This document shows positions 29,301 to 44,300 of a stretch of DNA of 64,000 nucleotides, in pieces. The notes beneath the pieces were generated by a model. The model was not told the DNA's origin and did no database searches. It saw nothing but the letters and a program-made list of their open reading frames with translations. A program made the translations under genes and the position numbers. The first letter of the stretch is position 1, and the number at the start of each line of letters is the position of its first letter. The stretch is from assembly GCF_028858725.1 (NCBI RefSeq), contig NC_084763.1, positions 9,858,001 to 9,922,000 of the forward strand, read 5' to 3'. Source of the DNA: Colius striatus (Eukaryota > Chordata > Aves > Coliiformes > Coliidae).

Positions 29301-32300
29301 GAAATAATGAAATGACAAAAGTCCCATTCTCAAGTCTCAAAAGAGAGACTCGCTTTATGCCCCAACACACTGCAAGGAATGAAACACACATGCTTGTGTT
29401 TCAGTTACTCAGGAGATGCCAAGTGGATGAGCAAGAGGTTTCATTCACTTACCAACTCCGTCCTCTCCGTAACCAAGATGAGGTGGAATAACGACTGTCC
29501 GTCGCTCCCCGACACACATGTCTTGAAGGCCTATGTCCATCCCCACCACCACCTGTCCAGATCCCAGAACTATGTTGTAGGTCTTGCCAAGGCTGTGTCT
29601 GGAGAGGAAGAAAAGAAAATAGAGAACTTCTGTTGTTCAAAATTACACCAGAAATAGCAGTTTCTAGTTAGTGCCCTGTGATAGCCAAAAATTAACTTCA
29701 TGCCCAATGCTCTGTTCTACCAAGCAGTTACCTGAAGTTGTTGTTCTCAAGGTAGCAAGTTACAGCCAAAACCAAAGAGAAGTTTCTCTACTGTTGACAA
29801 GTCTTCTGGTACTGAAATTATAGGCTTCTTGAATTAAAACCTACTAAAATCACTAATCCTGATAATTAACTCCCCAAAGTGTTTTATCTCGAAATAAGGG
29901 CTTTTGCCTTTCACATAACAGAGTTGGACTTTTTAGCAGATGTAAAAATTCCAGATGCACGTTTGTCCCAGAACTACCACCCTAAAAGGATCTGGGTCCA
30001 TTCACATGGCTCAGCCATCCCTTTAATGAAATCAGTCACTCCAATGTAGCAGTCACTTAAATGAGACAGCTCAGAAGTCTACTACTGCTGTGGCTACTTC
30101 ACCATGCGAGATTTTGATCTGTACCTTGTTGCTGGTGGCTCTGTTTCTAAAATCAGTAATGATCATAGAATCATAGAATGGTAGGGGTTGGAGAGATCAT
30201 CTAGTCCAACTCCCCTGCAGAAGCAGTTTCACCTAGACCAGGTCACATAGGAACATGTCCAGGTGGGTCTTGAAGACCTCCAAGGAAGGAGCCTCCACAA
30301 CCCCTCTGGGCAGCCTGTGCCAGGGCTCCCTCACCCTTATGGTGAAATAGTTTTTTCTTCTGTTTAAGTGTAACTTTTTGTGTTCCAGCTTCATCCCATT
30401 ACCCCTTGTCCTGTTACTATCTACTATAGAAAAAAGGGATGTCCCAACCTCCTGACACTCACCCTTTAGCTACTTATAAATGTTAATAAGATCTCCCCAC
30501 AATCTCCTCCAGACTAAACAGCCCCAGAATGAGCTAAAAGCTCCAAATTTAGACATGTGCTGTGATTCTAAAAGCATTAAGACTTTTTACTCAGTGTGTG
30601 CCACAACAGCAGGACCCTTTTCTCTGTCAGTCTCCTTCCTTTGGTTGTTTGGCTTGGCCATACTACTGTGGGACATGCTGGTACAAGAGTATTATTTGGA
30701 AAGAAAACAATTCAGTGGCTTAGGAGGTCAGCCTTAAAATCAGGAGCATGTGATTTGTGATCTTTGATTCTCTACAAACTCCATTGAGTAAAACAGTCTC
30801 CACATCCCACAGCTCCCGCTGCAAACTGGGAGCTGAGCATTCCTGCCCTATGAAAGGTGTTTTGAATCCAAACACGTTACTTGCTGACAGCATCACGTCA
30901 TGTGCTTCAGTGCCAGCCACCTTTCCAGCTCTGCAGGCTACAGTGCACCCTGTGAAAGCAATGAGCTGCCTCCTATGTTAATTAAAAGCTGTTTAAAAGT
31001 AACTTTTCCTCAAATTCCCTTCCAAAAATAAAATATTCTTTAGGTGACTTGAGCTATCCAAAAGATGAAGGCAGAAGACAGCTAGCAGGAGAATCCCTGT
31101 AGCTGCAGCAGGCAGTGTGGTGAGCTCACTTTAGTTCTGTGTGAGACAGACTGCAGCAACCTCTTGTTTCCCTCTTAAGCCTACTGTCAACAGGAAGGAG
31201 GAAGAGAAACATTAGGAGCCCTCTGATAGTGTCTCCATGCTGACACTTACCACAAGGCTACAATACAGGAAAACTGGCACCCATGTGTGGCCACACTCTT
31301 TTTGATGCATCCCAGGATGCCATTGGCCTTCTTGGCCACGAGGGCACATTGCTGGCTCATGCTTAGTTTGCTGTTGACAATTTTTTACTTTAAAATCCTT
31401 TAGTCCCTGCCAGCCCACTTTGCAGATAATTCATGCTGCTGTCACAGCTGCCAGGGATATTTCCTTTACCAGGTGATACACTTACGTCGAGTCCAGCAAA
31501 GTGCCATCCAGGAGTGAAGCGTTGTAGTGGTACTTCAAGTAATCTCCCTTCTTACTCAGCACGGTGCAGTTGGAAGGTTTGTAGTTAACAGTAATGCTGA
31601 CAGAATCCGAGGGGTTGTGGAAGTCAACCACGTGGATGTCAAACACCAGCACTGCAGACCCTGGAATCTTTCCTAAATACAAACCAAATCAGGGGAGTAG
31701 AAAAAGAAGTGGTACCCAAACAAGCTTATGGTGCCCTGGTACTGCACCCTGTAGGAATATGTACTCCCACTGTGTCTGCTATTGAGTCATTTTGCTCTTC
31801 CCATTCAGAATTCAAGGATTAAATCTCCTCTGTGTGCAGCAGATGCAAGGAAAGAACTGGGGAAAAAGCACTAAATACACACTCAGTTCAACAGGGAAGG
31901 TACAAGATCTCTATTATTCTGAACATTACACTGAAATGAAGCAATATCCATGTATTTCCTGTGACCACCCTAAGTAACTGATTTGTGTTTCATGCACCAA
32001 TTCACTATTGATCATCAACATTCTCGTAGAACTTCTCATGCTTCAAGGAATGCCATGTCTAAATGCTGCCTTTCCTTAAGATGTCCTGATAGCAAGAAAC
32101 TCCTCTCCCTTCTCCCCAGGACCATGTGCAATTGCATGAGCAGGACAGAGCGACACATCCAGACCCACAAATGGGTTTTGCTGCTACAAAGTCCAATTCC
32201 CAAATCAACAGCATAGAATTTGCATTCCTGAAGACAGGCTTCTCCTCAAAGGTACTTCCAAAGAGCAGCCCAGGAAGTACCTTTTGGAACACCAGCTCTA

Positions 32301-35300
32301 AGACAGCAACCAGGTAGCAGGGTTATCATACTCAGCCCCTCACAGCAATCATTTTAGGCATCAGGGAGTTTTTCCCAAAGGAATGTTCATTGTACATTAC
32401 AAACACACAGATATTTCACTGTTACTTGCATCCACCATTTCCAGAGGGGGCTCAGGGGTCCACAAAACCTGTGGCTGTGGAAGGAATGGAGAAGAAAACT
32501 TCACCCAGTGAATTCCTTCAGCACACAGAGCTTGTTAAGACACTGCAATGAAGATCTCACACTTCAGAGCTCCTGGCATCCACATACCAGTCTGTCTGAT
32601 GAGTTCAGGTCAACAAGTACCAGTCTGGCTGAAACTCTGATGATCCAAATCATTTCAGGTCCCCAATTACGTGTGAGGTTGGCTCTGCATTCCTTCTGTC
32701 CTACCTACCTAGCTAATTAAAATAATTTTGCAGATTCTGGGTGTAATCCTGTTCAGTTGCACACCCACAAAACAAGGAACTCATTCAGGAGCCTTTCAAT
32801 TGCCAAAAGCATGGGACTCCGCACAGATGTGCCAAACATCATTCATTACAGAAGAGTAGAATGGAAAGTCCAGCTCACCTCTTCCTTCTTCCCCGTATCC
32901 AAGGTGAGGGGGGATTATTATTCTTCTTTTTTCACCAGTGCACACACCCAGCAAACCTTCATCCATTCCAGCAATCACGTAACCTTTCCCAACATAGGTG
33001 TCATAGGTACGATTTCGTGAGTAGCTGTGGAAAATATCTGCATTTTAGCAGTGTCAGGGGTACTGGAGAAAACACAGACACTTGCAACAGGCCTGCAAGC
33101 ACCATTCTTAATCCAGTTAAGGTCAAAGCACCAGAGAGGCTCAATGCAACCACCGCGTTCAACGAATCTAGGCCACCAAGTTTCAGCAGTCGGCATTTGT
33201 GCTGGGACCCTGGCTAGGGAACAGCTTATTTGCAAATGGATTTTTACTGTATCTTGAAAGAAACCTTCACTTATGTATTTCAGACTAAACAGAAAGCATG
33301 CTTTGACAAGTCACTGAAAAAAATGGGGTTTCTCCTTTAAACCTTCCTCTGCCCTGCGTTTAATAAGTGCTTATCAACTAGATGTAGTTTACACTCGTTT
33401 TCAAGAGACACCCTTCAGACTATCTCACTGTGCAACCACAGCTATGTAGTTCAACTACTACAAGGAGCAGTAGAAGGTTCTCCTGGGATGAACGGCATTA
33501 AAATGAGTCACAGCAACAAAACAGTATCAGTACTATCACTCCCTTCCAAACTATGCCAATCACTTCCACACAGGTTGAAGGATCTGCTTCAACACCTAAT
33601 GCCAGAATAAAACAAGCCTACAACAACAAATCATGTTTATTACAACATATGTCTGTCTTCTGCCTTTCTTCAAGGTAGGCTACATGAAAGCACAAAGCAG
33701 AAAGGTTTTATTGCATCTTCATGAGGTAATTCTGGGAAAAAAGCAAGACCAGAACAGACCCCAGTGTCACTCAGAGGTTTATTCAACTGCTCTGAGCCCA
33801 GACAGCCCTGGCTGAGCTGCCCAGGGACAGTTCTGCAGCTGAATATTGCACAGGAAAACAAAACAAAACAAAATGAAAGCAAAGATTATCAGAGCTCTCG
33901 ACCCCAGCCCTTCACAGTGCTTTTGGCATGCTCCTTGCACTAGGGAGGCATTTCTTTCCTGGACAATTCCAAGGCTTTCAATAACTATTGTTAGTTGCTC
34001 TGTTTAGGTACTTGCTCAACATTGACCCTTTGAGGGGGCAATATTGAACATGTAGTAGCACACACGACATACTGCTCAGCTCTGGTTTGCAAACTGATCC
34101 TGTCCTTCAGCTTGCAGCAGCTGTAAATGCTACAGGAAGCCAGAATACGACATCCTTAATGAATAAGCCCTCTAACAACCGTCAGCACTTGAGAGTGATG
34201 TAGAGGCTGCTGTCTACAAAGCAGTTCTTACTATTTATTGACAACCACCCTGATATAAATACTACAGCCATTTTCAAAAGTTCTTTAGTTAGTACAGACA
34301 ATACCCATTTACATATCAGAAAAGAGGGATTCTGGGCAAGTGTACTGTGGATAAGCTCTGAGTTCTTAACATACAAGTTTTCATAAGCTGTAAATTAAAG
34401 TCTACAGTGATGGCTGCTGATGCAGTCTCCTGCTCTCCATCCTCCTGGGCAAGGTGGGCAGCTGAACAGGAAGGTGAGGGTTGATCCTGAACCTCACTGC
34501 ACCTCAATTCTATTGCAGGAGATACAATTCCCTGCCTTCTCCTGGAAGTAGCACACGTGACATACACTGCACAGCTCTTGTTTGCAAACTGATCCTGATC
34601 TTCAGCTTGCAGCAGCTGTAGGAGCACATTTTTCCATGACTTTATTTCATAAAACATTTTACAGTGGCTTGTTTTCAATTCTCTTTATCTACTTGTGCCA
34701 GCTGTTCTGAAAGCTGGAGTGGGAGAGTAAAGTACTGCTCATTAAACAGCAAACAAAAGTGAAAAGAAGGGTATTTATTCATCATGTAAGTCTGCACATA
34801 ATGCTTGTGAGAGCTTTGGATTTGATGTGACAGCAATCCCTCCTCATTTATCATGGAAACACCATTGCTGAATTCAGTCTTGAAAGACATGAGCCTTCAA
34901 AATGTAAATAGTTTTCAAGTACAAAATGGACAGACTCTCTTGAGATTAGCTTCAAAGTAGCCACTAGCACAGTGGCTCAGAGTTCACAGGACTTAAAATG
35001 GAATCAGATTTATTTTCTCTCTCTTCAGTAGTATTACATATTCGGCAGATAAAACTATGGGGCAGAGAATCTCTAGCTAGGCACGTCTAAGGCATCCACA
35101 GCTAGGCACATCTAAGGTCTCTAGGGCATCCACAGCTTCACCAGGTGGATCCCCACCCCTAGATGGCAGCCGTGATCCTGTCAGGACACACAGTTGGTCT
35201 CTTCCTGTCCACATCCAAAAGTTTTCTATTACGAATTTTCTCCACTCAAAAATCTCAGAAAGGAAGGAAAAGCAAAAGAACCATATTTGGGTGTATTATG

Positions 35301-38300
35301 GACAAAACAGATGAGTCAAACGGGAAATGGGATCTGTAGGGCTGAATGGTGTGATTACCTGGAATCAAACAACGTGCCGTCCAGGAGTGTGCCATTGTAG
35401 TGGTACCGGAGGAAGTCTCCTGTCTGGCTTCTCCGCTCACAGGACTCAGGCACCTGCTGGTTCTCAATGGCAATACCATCTTTGGGGTTATGGAGATCTA
35501 GCAAAACCACATCAAAGACGAGGGAAGCTTGCCCAGGGATCTCCTTACCTACAAAAGTGTTAGAGCAGAAGGCGGCTGAGAAATAGCAGGTGTTCTAGAA
35601 GGAGCTTAAAAGTGTCGAAGTAAAGTAACCTGCTGCCAAATACCAAGCACCTCCCCTCCCAGGATAAATCAGCGTCATCTGCTTCTAGTCAGTCACTTCT
35701 TGTTCCACGTGTGGGTTTGTCACTCACTTCTCCAACTCAGATGACTTCATTCAGTTCCTGCTGTGATGGCACTGCCTCACTGAAAACAACAGCCTCCTCA
35801 GCAACACTCATCTGCATCAATGTACACCAGCTCCATCTGAGCTGCATGGCTCAGGCCACTGCCATTTCCTACGCACTTCACAAAGCTGCCTAAAATAACC
35901 ATTAGGAGACAAATTTGGCAGATGGACTCTTCCCATCCTGTTGATATCAAACCAGGAGACCATGTGATGGAAGTCAAAGAAGGGTAAATTGAGTAATCTC
36001 CCTGAAAAAGTACCATTCCATCAACACACATATCATAGTGTGGGGCCTTGACTGAGAGTCACTGAGCTGACGAACTCGGCAAACATTAACTCCACCAAGG
36101 TTTGTTATCCCTGGAGATGGCTATCAGTTAATGAAGCCACAGAAGGGGTATGAAACCTCAAACACCACAGACACATCCTTAAACATTAGAGTAAGAATTT
36201 AAGGAAGAGTCCCAAACTATACCTTACTGCCCCCTCATGTCACATGGGGACTCCTGTGTATGACTGGCAGGCTGCACACAGTCCCTGGGGACAATTACTC
36301 CATCTTTTAGTTATTACTGGGGCATTGGTTGCAAAAAAAACTCAAAAGAGAACAAAACTGGAATTAAAAATACATTCTCCTTTCAAAGGTCTGCTGCTCT
36401 CTGTGGCAGTCATTGAAAGAATCACACAGCCACCTGACTTCAAGCTCTTGCAGCCCCTAGATATCAGTCACAGGTTACATCCTCTGAATGAAATACAATT
36501 TCAGTAGATAACAATTACAATTGTACCAACAACATGTCTGTTTAGCAACTTACTGTTTAAGTTTAAATAAAATCAAACCCCTTGTACTTTCTAGTCAGTC
36601 CAATCCTGTACATAATACAGTTTGAACTTCTCTTGCCACCTCATTGCCTGAAACAGGTTGTGATGCCGCCCATATATTTAAGACACATAAAGTACAAGTT
36701 TGTTTAAAAAATATGGATTATTTGAATTAAATATGTAACTAAATGAAGACACTTTTACCATCTCCTTCTTCCCCATAGGCCAGGAAAGGTGGTATTGTGA
36801 TAATGCGCTTCTCGCCCACGCACATTCCCAAGAGACCCTGGTCCATGCCAGCAATCAGCCATCCAATTCCCACGTAAGTGTCGTAAGTTCGCATCCGATT
36901 GTGGCTACAGAATGAAAAACAAACAAAAAGAAGGAAAATAAAACCTCAAAAAAAACCCCAATGAAATGTCAGACAACCACAGGAAAGAACAATATTAATT
37001 GTCCACCATTTATCAGCTGTCCTGGCTGACTGGGGAAGTCCCATCTGATTGGAAGTCAGCCAATGTAACACCCATATGTAAGAAAGGACAGAAGGATGAT
37101 CCAGGAAATTGCAGGCCTGTCAGTTTGACTTCAGTGCCCAGGAAGCTTGATGGAGCAGATCATCCTAAGTTCTATTATGCAGCACATGCAGGACAACCAG
37201 GTCATCAGGCCCAGTCAGCATAGGTTTGTCAAGGGCAGGTCCTGTTTAACAAACCTGATCTCCTATGACAGGGTGACCTGCTTGTTGGATGAAGAAAAGG
37301 CTGTGGATGTTGTCTTTGTTGACTGTAGTAAGGCCTTTGACACTGTTTCCCACAGCATTCTCTTAGAGAAATTGGCTGTTCTTGGCTTGGATGGGCCGAC
37401 ACTTTCCTGGGTGAGAAACTGGTTAAATGGTCGGGTCCAAAGAGTTGTTGTCAATGGAGCGAAATGCAGTTGGTAGCTGGTCACGAGTGGTGTCCCCCAA
37501 GGCTCAGTACTGGGGCCACTCTGTTTAACATCTTGTCCTGGTTTGGGCTAGGATAGGGTTAACTTTGATGAGGAAGTAGGAAGGGGCACAGCATGGGCAG
37601 CTGACCCAGGCTGGACAACAGGTATTTGATACCATACTGACATCATGCCCAGTACATATAGGCAGGGAGCTAGTCGGGGGCAGCGCTGCGGAACCGCGAG
37701 CTCGGCTGCTGGTCAGTAGCAGTTGTGTTGGGTCCCGGGTAGTGAGCAGCTGCGGCACGCACCATTCCTTTTGTACATCCCCTCATTTACTCTTATAACT
37801 GTTTTTCCTGAACTTGTTTCTTCTTATTGGCATTCTATTAAACTGTTCTTATTTCAACCTACGCAGGTTTTTTCCCCTTTTTCTCTGGTTCCCCTCCCCG
37901 CTCGGCCGGGAAGGGGAGGAGTGAGCGAGCACCCTTGTGGCTCTTTGTCTCCAGCTGGACAAAACCACAACACATCTTCATTAAGGATCTGGCTGAGGGG
38001 ATAGAGTGCACCCTGAGTAAGTTTGCCAATGATACCAAACTGGGTGGAAGTGTCCATCTGCTTAAGGGTGGGGACGCTTTACAGAGAGATCTACACAGGC
38101 TGGATGGCTGGGCCAAGGCCAGTGCCATGAGTTTCAATAAGGCCAAGTGCCAGATTCCGCACTTGGGCCACAACAACCCCAGGCTTGGGGAGGAGTGGCT
38201 GGAAAGCTGCCAGGCACAGAGGGACCTGGGAGTGTTGGGTGACAGCAGCTGAACATGAGCCAGCAGCATGCCCAGGTGGCCAAGAAGGCCAATGGCATCC

Positions 38301-41300
38301 TGGCCTGGTTCAGGAACAGTGTTGTCAGCAGGAGCAGGGAGCTGATCATTGCCCTGTACTCGGCTTTGGTGAGGCTGCACCTCAAATACTGTGTCCAGTT
38401 TTGGGTCCCTCTCTACACGAAGGACATGGAGGTGCTGGAGAGGATCCAGAGGTGGGCTACCAAGCTGGTAAAGGATTTGGAGCACATCTCATATGAGGAA
38501 CAGCTGAGGGATTTGGGGCTGTTTAGCCTGGAGAAAAGGCAGCTCAGGAAAAACCTTCTCACTCTCTACAACTACCTGAAAGGAAGCTGTAGTGAGGCTG
38601 GGATCGGTCTGTTCCCCATAGTAACAAGCAATAGAACAAGAGGAAAGCCTCAAGTTGTGCCAGGGAAGGCTCAGGCTGGATCTGAGGAGGAATTTCTTTC
38701 CTGAAAGGGTTGTCAGGCATTGGAACAGCTGCCCAGGGAGGTGCTGGAGTCACTGTCCCTGGAGGGGCTTCAGAGGCTGTTGGGAAATGGTCTAGTGGCC
38801 AATCGAGCTGGAACAAAGGCTGGACTTGATGAGCTTAAAGGTCTATTCCAGCTGAAACAATTCTGTCATTCTGATTTTTACAAGCCATGTGCTATGCACA
38901 GTGTAACTCACAACTTGGGACTCCAAAAATACTGCTCCCAGTTTTACCAAGCTGGCTGGTGAGTGTGTTCCAGAGCACTTTCCTATTTCAGGAACCTAAA
39001 AGGTTCTGAAAAGTGGCTCACAAACTTAATGGCAGCTGTTATTAAAGCATCAATTTCCACTGAACTTCAATGAAGTAAACTTACTGTGACAATACCAAGA
39101 ACTTAAAACCTCAGTATGAAAGTATTAGCAGCTTGATTTCAGTACGAACTCCGCTTAGTTTACAAAGCTTGTCTCTGACTGGAACAGCTATGCTGCAGGG
39201 GTTATAAAATTCTTCACTAACTGCAATAAATAATAATAAAGAGATAGGGAGAGAAATTTTAAAACTGAAAGGAACTGTGCTGGTAAACTCATGCAGAAAT
39301 AATGTACTGTTTTATTGGTTTGAGTCAGGACTGCTGTTCTGTAGTCCCTTAATCAATTACTGACAGACGATGCTAGCGTCCCATTCTTGTCTTCCTGGGC
39401 AATCGGCAGTAACTGTTATAGCAGTGAAGGGGGAGGAAGTGCTGGTTTAAAGTGACATCAGACACCAATTAAAATACAGAAAGACACACAAAGCAGCCGC
39501 ATACCTTGAATCAAACAGGGTCCCATCTAAGAACGTTCCATTGTAATGGTACCGTACAAAGTCAGACACCTGGACTGTCCGAGGACACTTCTCAGGTTTG
39601 AAGTAAGTCTGAACCTGCACTTCATCCTCCAAGTTCCAAAGATCTATCAGGAGCACGTCGAAATGGAGCACAGCATTGGGGGGTATGACACCAGCTGCAA
39701 AAAAAACAGCACAGTGCGCTTTAGTTCCCATTTTCTACGTGACATCATTGACAAGGGATCCCATCTACACATTCCCTAAATAAAACCCATGATGGCGGAG
39801 CTTTTCTTGTTGTCTCCAGTGACAGGACAGGAGGTAATGGGCATAAATTAGGACACTGAAATGTTCCACTTAAACATAAGGAAAAAATTCTTTAGTGTTG
39901 AGGTGAGGGAGCCCTGGCACAGGCTGCCCAGAGAGGGTGTGGAGGCTCCTTCTCTGGAGGTTTCCAAACCTGCCTGGACACATTTCTGTGTGGCCTGACA
40001 GAGGTGAACTTGCTTCAGCAGGGGATTGGACTGGGTGATCCTTAAAGGTCCCTTCCAACCCCCACTATTCTATGGTTCTGTGTAGAACTTACTCCTCTGT
40101 GCTCATATTCCCCTGTCCCCATGTCATTGTTGGAGCTACGTAGGCAGGGGAGAATCTGGCAATGTGAACTGTTACCAATTAAGTCCATCAGGCAAATTGC
40201 TCTTGATTTAGCACTCATTACCTCGGAGCCTGCAGAGCAAAGCTGCTTTTGGCACTTGAGCAGCACAATACCAAAACACAATAACTATTTAACAGGGAGG
40301 TAGGTATAAATAAATAGTTAACTTCAGTGGCAAGGTTTGTTTGCTCAAGGTCCTCACAGTCAACAGCTTTTCCTTCCAAGGGAGCCTGGAGCCATTAGCT
40401 CAGCTCCAGGATTAACAAACACTCCTGAGCAGGGCAGAACCTCTCCAAAATGCACTACTCGCAGTTTCTGCCCTTCTGTGACTCCACTCCCCATCCTCTC
40501 TGCTGAATTACTCACACCAGCAGCAACTGAGGGCCCAGTGCTGCACTTACAGACGCCTTCGCTTCCGTAGGCGAGCTTGGGGGGGATTTTCACGAACCGC
40601 CGCTCATTCACGCACATGCCGATCAGAGCTTTGTCCATCCCAGCAATCAGCTGCCCTTTTCCCACAAACACGTTGAACGTGGATCCCCTGTCGTAGCTGA
40701 AGGGGGAAGAGTTAGTGGTTACTGGTTCATTTATCCATCTTCTCACTATTGTTTGGAGAGTTAACTGCACCTCGTCTCCCCCTCACCCTGGTAACGTAAC
40801 TTTATTGCAAGACAGCTGCCAAGAGGAGGGGCAAGGCCAAATATTCCTCATCTCTCCTTCTGTTCACTGCTCACCAGTGCTCTCTGAAATGCATTCAAGC
40901 AGTGTGAAATGCACATTACAGGCACCCAAAGTCCCTCTCTACAAATGCCTTATTTACACACTAATGCTTGAAGCAGCACTGGAAAATGACAGATGAGGAA
41001 GAAAAACGAAACACTGCTACAAGGGCTGAACGGATGGCTGCTCCCACAGTAGGACCTCAGCACACTGGTCATACCACAAACATATCACACAATGTCAATA
41101 AGCCTTAGAACGTGTATGAGACATCATAGTTGGAGATTCTCTGTGGGGGAAGAGGAAAGGGAAAGTGATGCCTTCTTCATTAAAAGCTGTGGGGTTTGCC
41201 AATCGGTTATTTACTTTCTCCAACTGGTTACTTATTCTCTTCTCCAAGTTCCCAGCACTCATGTCATTAAGATTTAAACAGCAAAAAATATAGATGTGCT

Positions 41301-44300
41301 TTAAACAGTAAAGTTTGGCAGACTTCAGGAATCAAGACAGCTGGCTACATCCTCCACTCTGATAACACACGAACATCAAAGAAACGATGCTTAAACGATG
41401 ACCAAGCTTTCCCCAGGCAGCAGCAGCGTTACCACTGCAGAAAACTAACACCAGCTTCCGTGGTTAGTTTGGCCACCTTAAATCCACACAATGCCCTCAT
41501 TTGGCTGTGCCTGAGCTGCTGCTGGGATGTATAAACACACGGCAGGAAACATTCCAGAGGCTTCGTGCCTATTTTTAAGCTTTTACTGCTTCCGTTTTCT
41601 CAAATTCCTTTTATAATTTAAAAGACTTTCTCTTCTTTTTTCCCTCCCCCCAGATCAGAAGCAGCACTGGAAAGAATACATTTTAAAACAGCTAATGCCT
41701 CTTTGCTTACTAAAATACTCTGGAAAGCAGCCAGATAGATATCGCTGGGGAAATGATGTCAAACTTTCCTTCCCAGGCTGTACACATCACTTCCACACCA
41801 AACTGAGCCTCCTAACAGTCCCTGAGCCTCCAATCCCTCCAATGTTTTACTCAGTGATCTCTCTGTTTACTCCATCATATGTTTTTTCTTTCCTGGCAAA
41901 TATTTACCTTAAAATTGACAACTCTCTGTACAGACTATTCACTGTCGGTCTCACAAACATTCCTATTGCCAGGCAGGGATGTCACATTTAAATTAGCTCC
42001 TGACAAATTCTATGACACACACACAAAAACATAATTAAGACAGTAAGACTAGTAACATAGCAGATTCTAAGAAACCCCCAAAAGTGATATTTTGTAGCAA
42101 TTGACAAAGTTTGACAACACTTGGAATGGACTTTAAACAGAAAAGCATTTTATGCCCATTATAAACCTAGAAAATAAGAAAACGTTGATGCTAAGGGGAG
42201 AAAAGAGAGAAGTTGTGAGCGGATCATGCAGCTTTGCAGGCCCCAGCTTGCAAATTCCTTCAAACTAAGCAAAATTAGTGTCTATCAGAGGAATTAACCA
42301 AACTCACAGCAGATGAGACTAGGCAACTAAGTTCAGACTTCAAAAGGCAAGTCATTTCATGGCCACGGAAATACAAATACTGACAGGAGGGACAGAAAAC
42401 AAAGAAAGAGGTGCATTCAACATTTTGTTATCAACGTATCAATTAGCTTATGTGGCACAGTCATGATTACTAAGACTGTCAACAGCCTGTTAACAAGAGG
42501 AGCTGTATCACTACTTTCTACTTGGAAATACAGAAAAAGAGCTTTACACCTCAAGAACATTCTCAGCAGCTGGAGAAGCAAAGTTGAAAAGGCCCTTAGC
42601 TCAAAACAGGGAGTATTTTCTAGGCCCATTTCATAGCAGTGACTGACAAAACTGATGCTGGAAAGTGCTTTGATAAACTGAAGGAAATAAAAGAAACAAG
42701 TAACAACTCTAACAAGTAGAAAAATGGGCTTTCTAACTGGCTAATTGTGGTATAAATTGACTGAATAACTTGTATTCAGGGAACACTAAAGAGTTTATGA
42801 CAAATACTTCAAAATACATCTCCCATTAATATACAGAACACAAAAATCTCCTCCCTTTCTATTGTCTTAACATGATACATCGCCACCATCAACCTTAAAA
42901 AGCAGACCACACTAAGCAAATAACAAAAATGTTTGTCAGCACGAGCTGACATCTAGGAAAAGAATTAGGAACTGACCAACCCTGACTTTTTGCATCCTTT
43001 TGAAATGAGATGGCCACACATCCACTCAAGTGAGATTAGACTATTGTCGTTATCATTTACAATCTGAGATTTAGGGGACCCAAAGAGATTAAGCCTGTAC
43101 AGTTCTACACAGCTTGTTCCTGCCCCAAATAATCTAGAGCTAAATAACACAGAACAAGAGAACCAGCCCCTGGGAAGGCTCTCCAAATGCCCTGCCTCAG
43201 TGCAGAAACCTGCAGGTACGACCTGGCGTATGAACGAGCCTCAGAACCGATCTGTTGAAATCAGAAACACATTTCTGAACACGTGGCTGCTTTTCCAACG
43301 GTCACATACTGCTGAAAGGAGCCGTGAGGATGCTGCCTTTGAGCATCCTCACATCTGCAGCTAAGACTTATTTTCCAAGGTTGCCTGTTGCCAATGGATT
43401 CAGTGTCTTACTGTGCCTTCTCCCTGCAGCTGCAGCAACGCCAGCTGAACCGCATCCCGCGCTTTATCTGAAGGAGCGCTGCTGAAGTGGCAGTACCAGC
43501 GCACTGAAGGGCAGGCAGCTCCAGAGCTGAGCTTACTCTGAAGGACAGTAGCCCTGAGGCTACAGATTGTCCTTGAAGCACAAGGAAGATTACCAGGATT
43601 AGTGAAAATATGTTTTGTTTTCTCTTTCTGAGTAATGCTTTGATCAGCAGCAATGACCGAGGCAAGGAAAAACAAATAAGCTGTCAGCAGCATCAGCATC
43701 CCTCACAATCTCCTGATCCCACTATTTAGGCTCCCTGATCCCAAAATAACAGCAAGGAAGTGCCCAGGCACTTCACTGTACATAGGCCACGTTTACTCAA
43801 GGGTAACATCCAAAAAGTTCTGTGTAAGCAAAGCCTGATGATTCTTGCACTTCTGGCAAAGATGACGATTCAGAAACGTTTGCATTCGAGGAGGTTCAAG
43901 CCTTGAGGAGGGCGTAGGAAACACAGGGACAGAAACAGGCAAGCAATTGATGACACTGAGAGAGACTGTGATATGATATACGCTCCTGTCTACCAGACTA
44001 ACTGAATGTCCTCAAGTCTTCTGTCTCGGGGCAGAAAGCTCCCTGTCAGTGCCTTGCGAACACAGCTGGAAGCACCTGGTGGGGATCCATCGGGGCACAC
44101 AAACTGCTGTGAACTGGAGCCAGCCACCGCAGAGATCTCAGCCCCAGCCGTCACTCCCCAGCTCTTCGCCCTTTCGTGTTTCCAATACCTCTTCCTACGG
44201 TGGTCTGTATGCCCTGCGCTCTCTCTTGTCGGGCACTGCTCAGCTCGCCACCGACTTGCTTCCAACCAGCCACCCCAAAAGGGCTCATGGGACCCAAACC

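Noticed and set aside
38255-38704. 149-codon + strand frame
   Set aside because: It is the C-terminal part of a dead CR1 ORF2, not a host gene.
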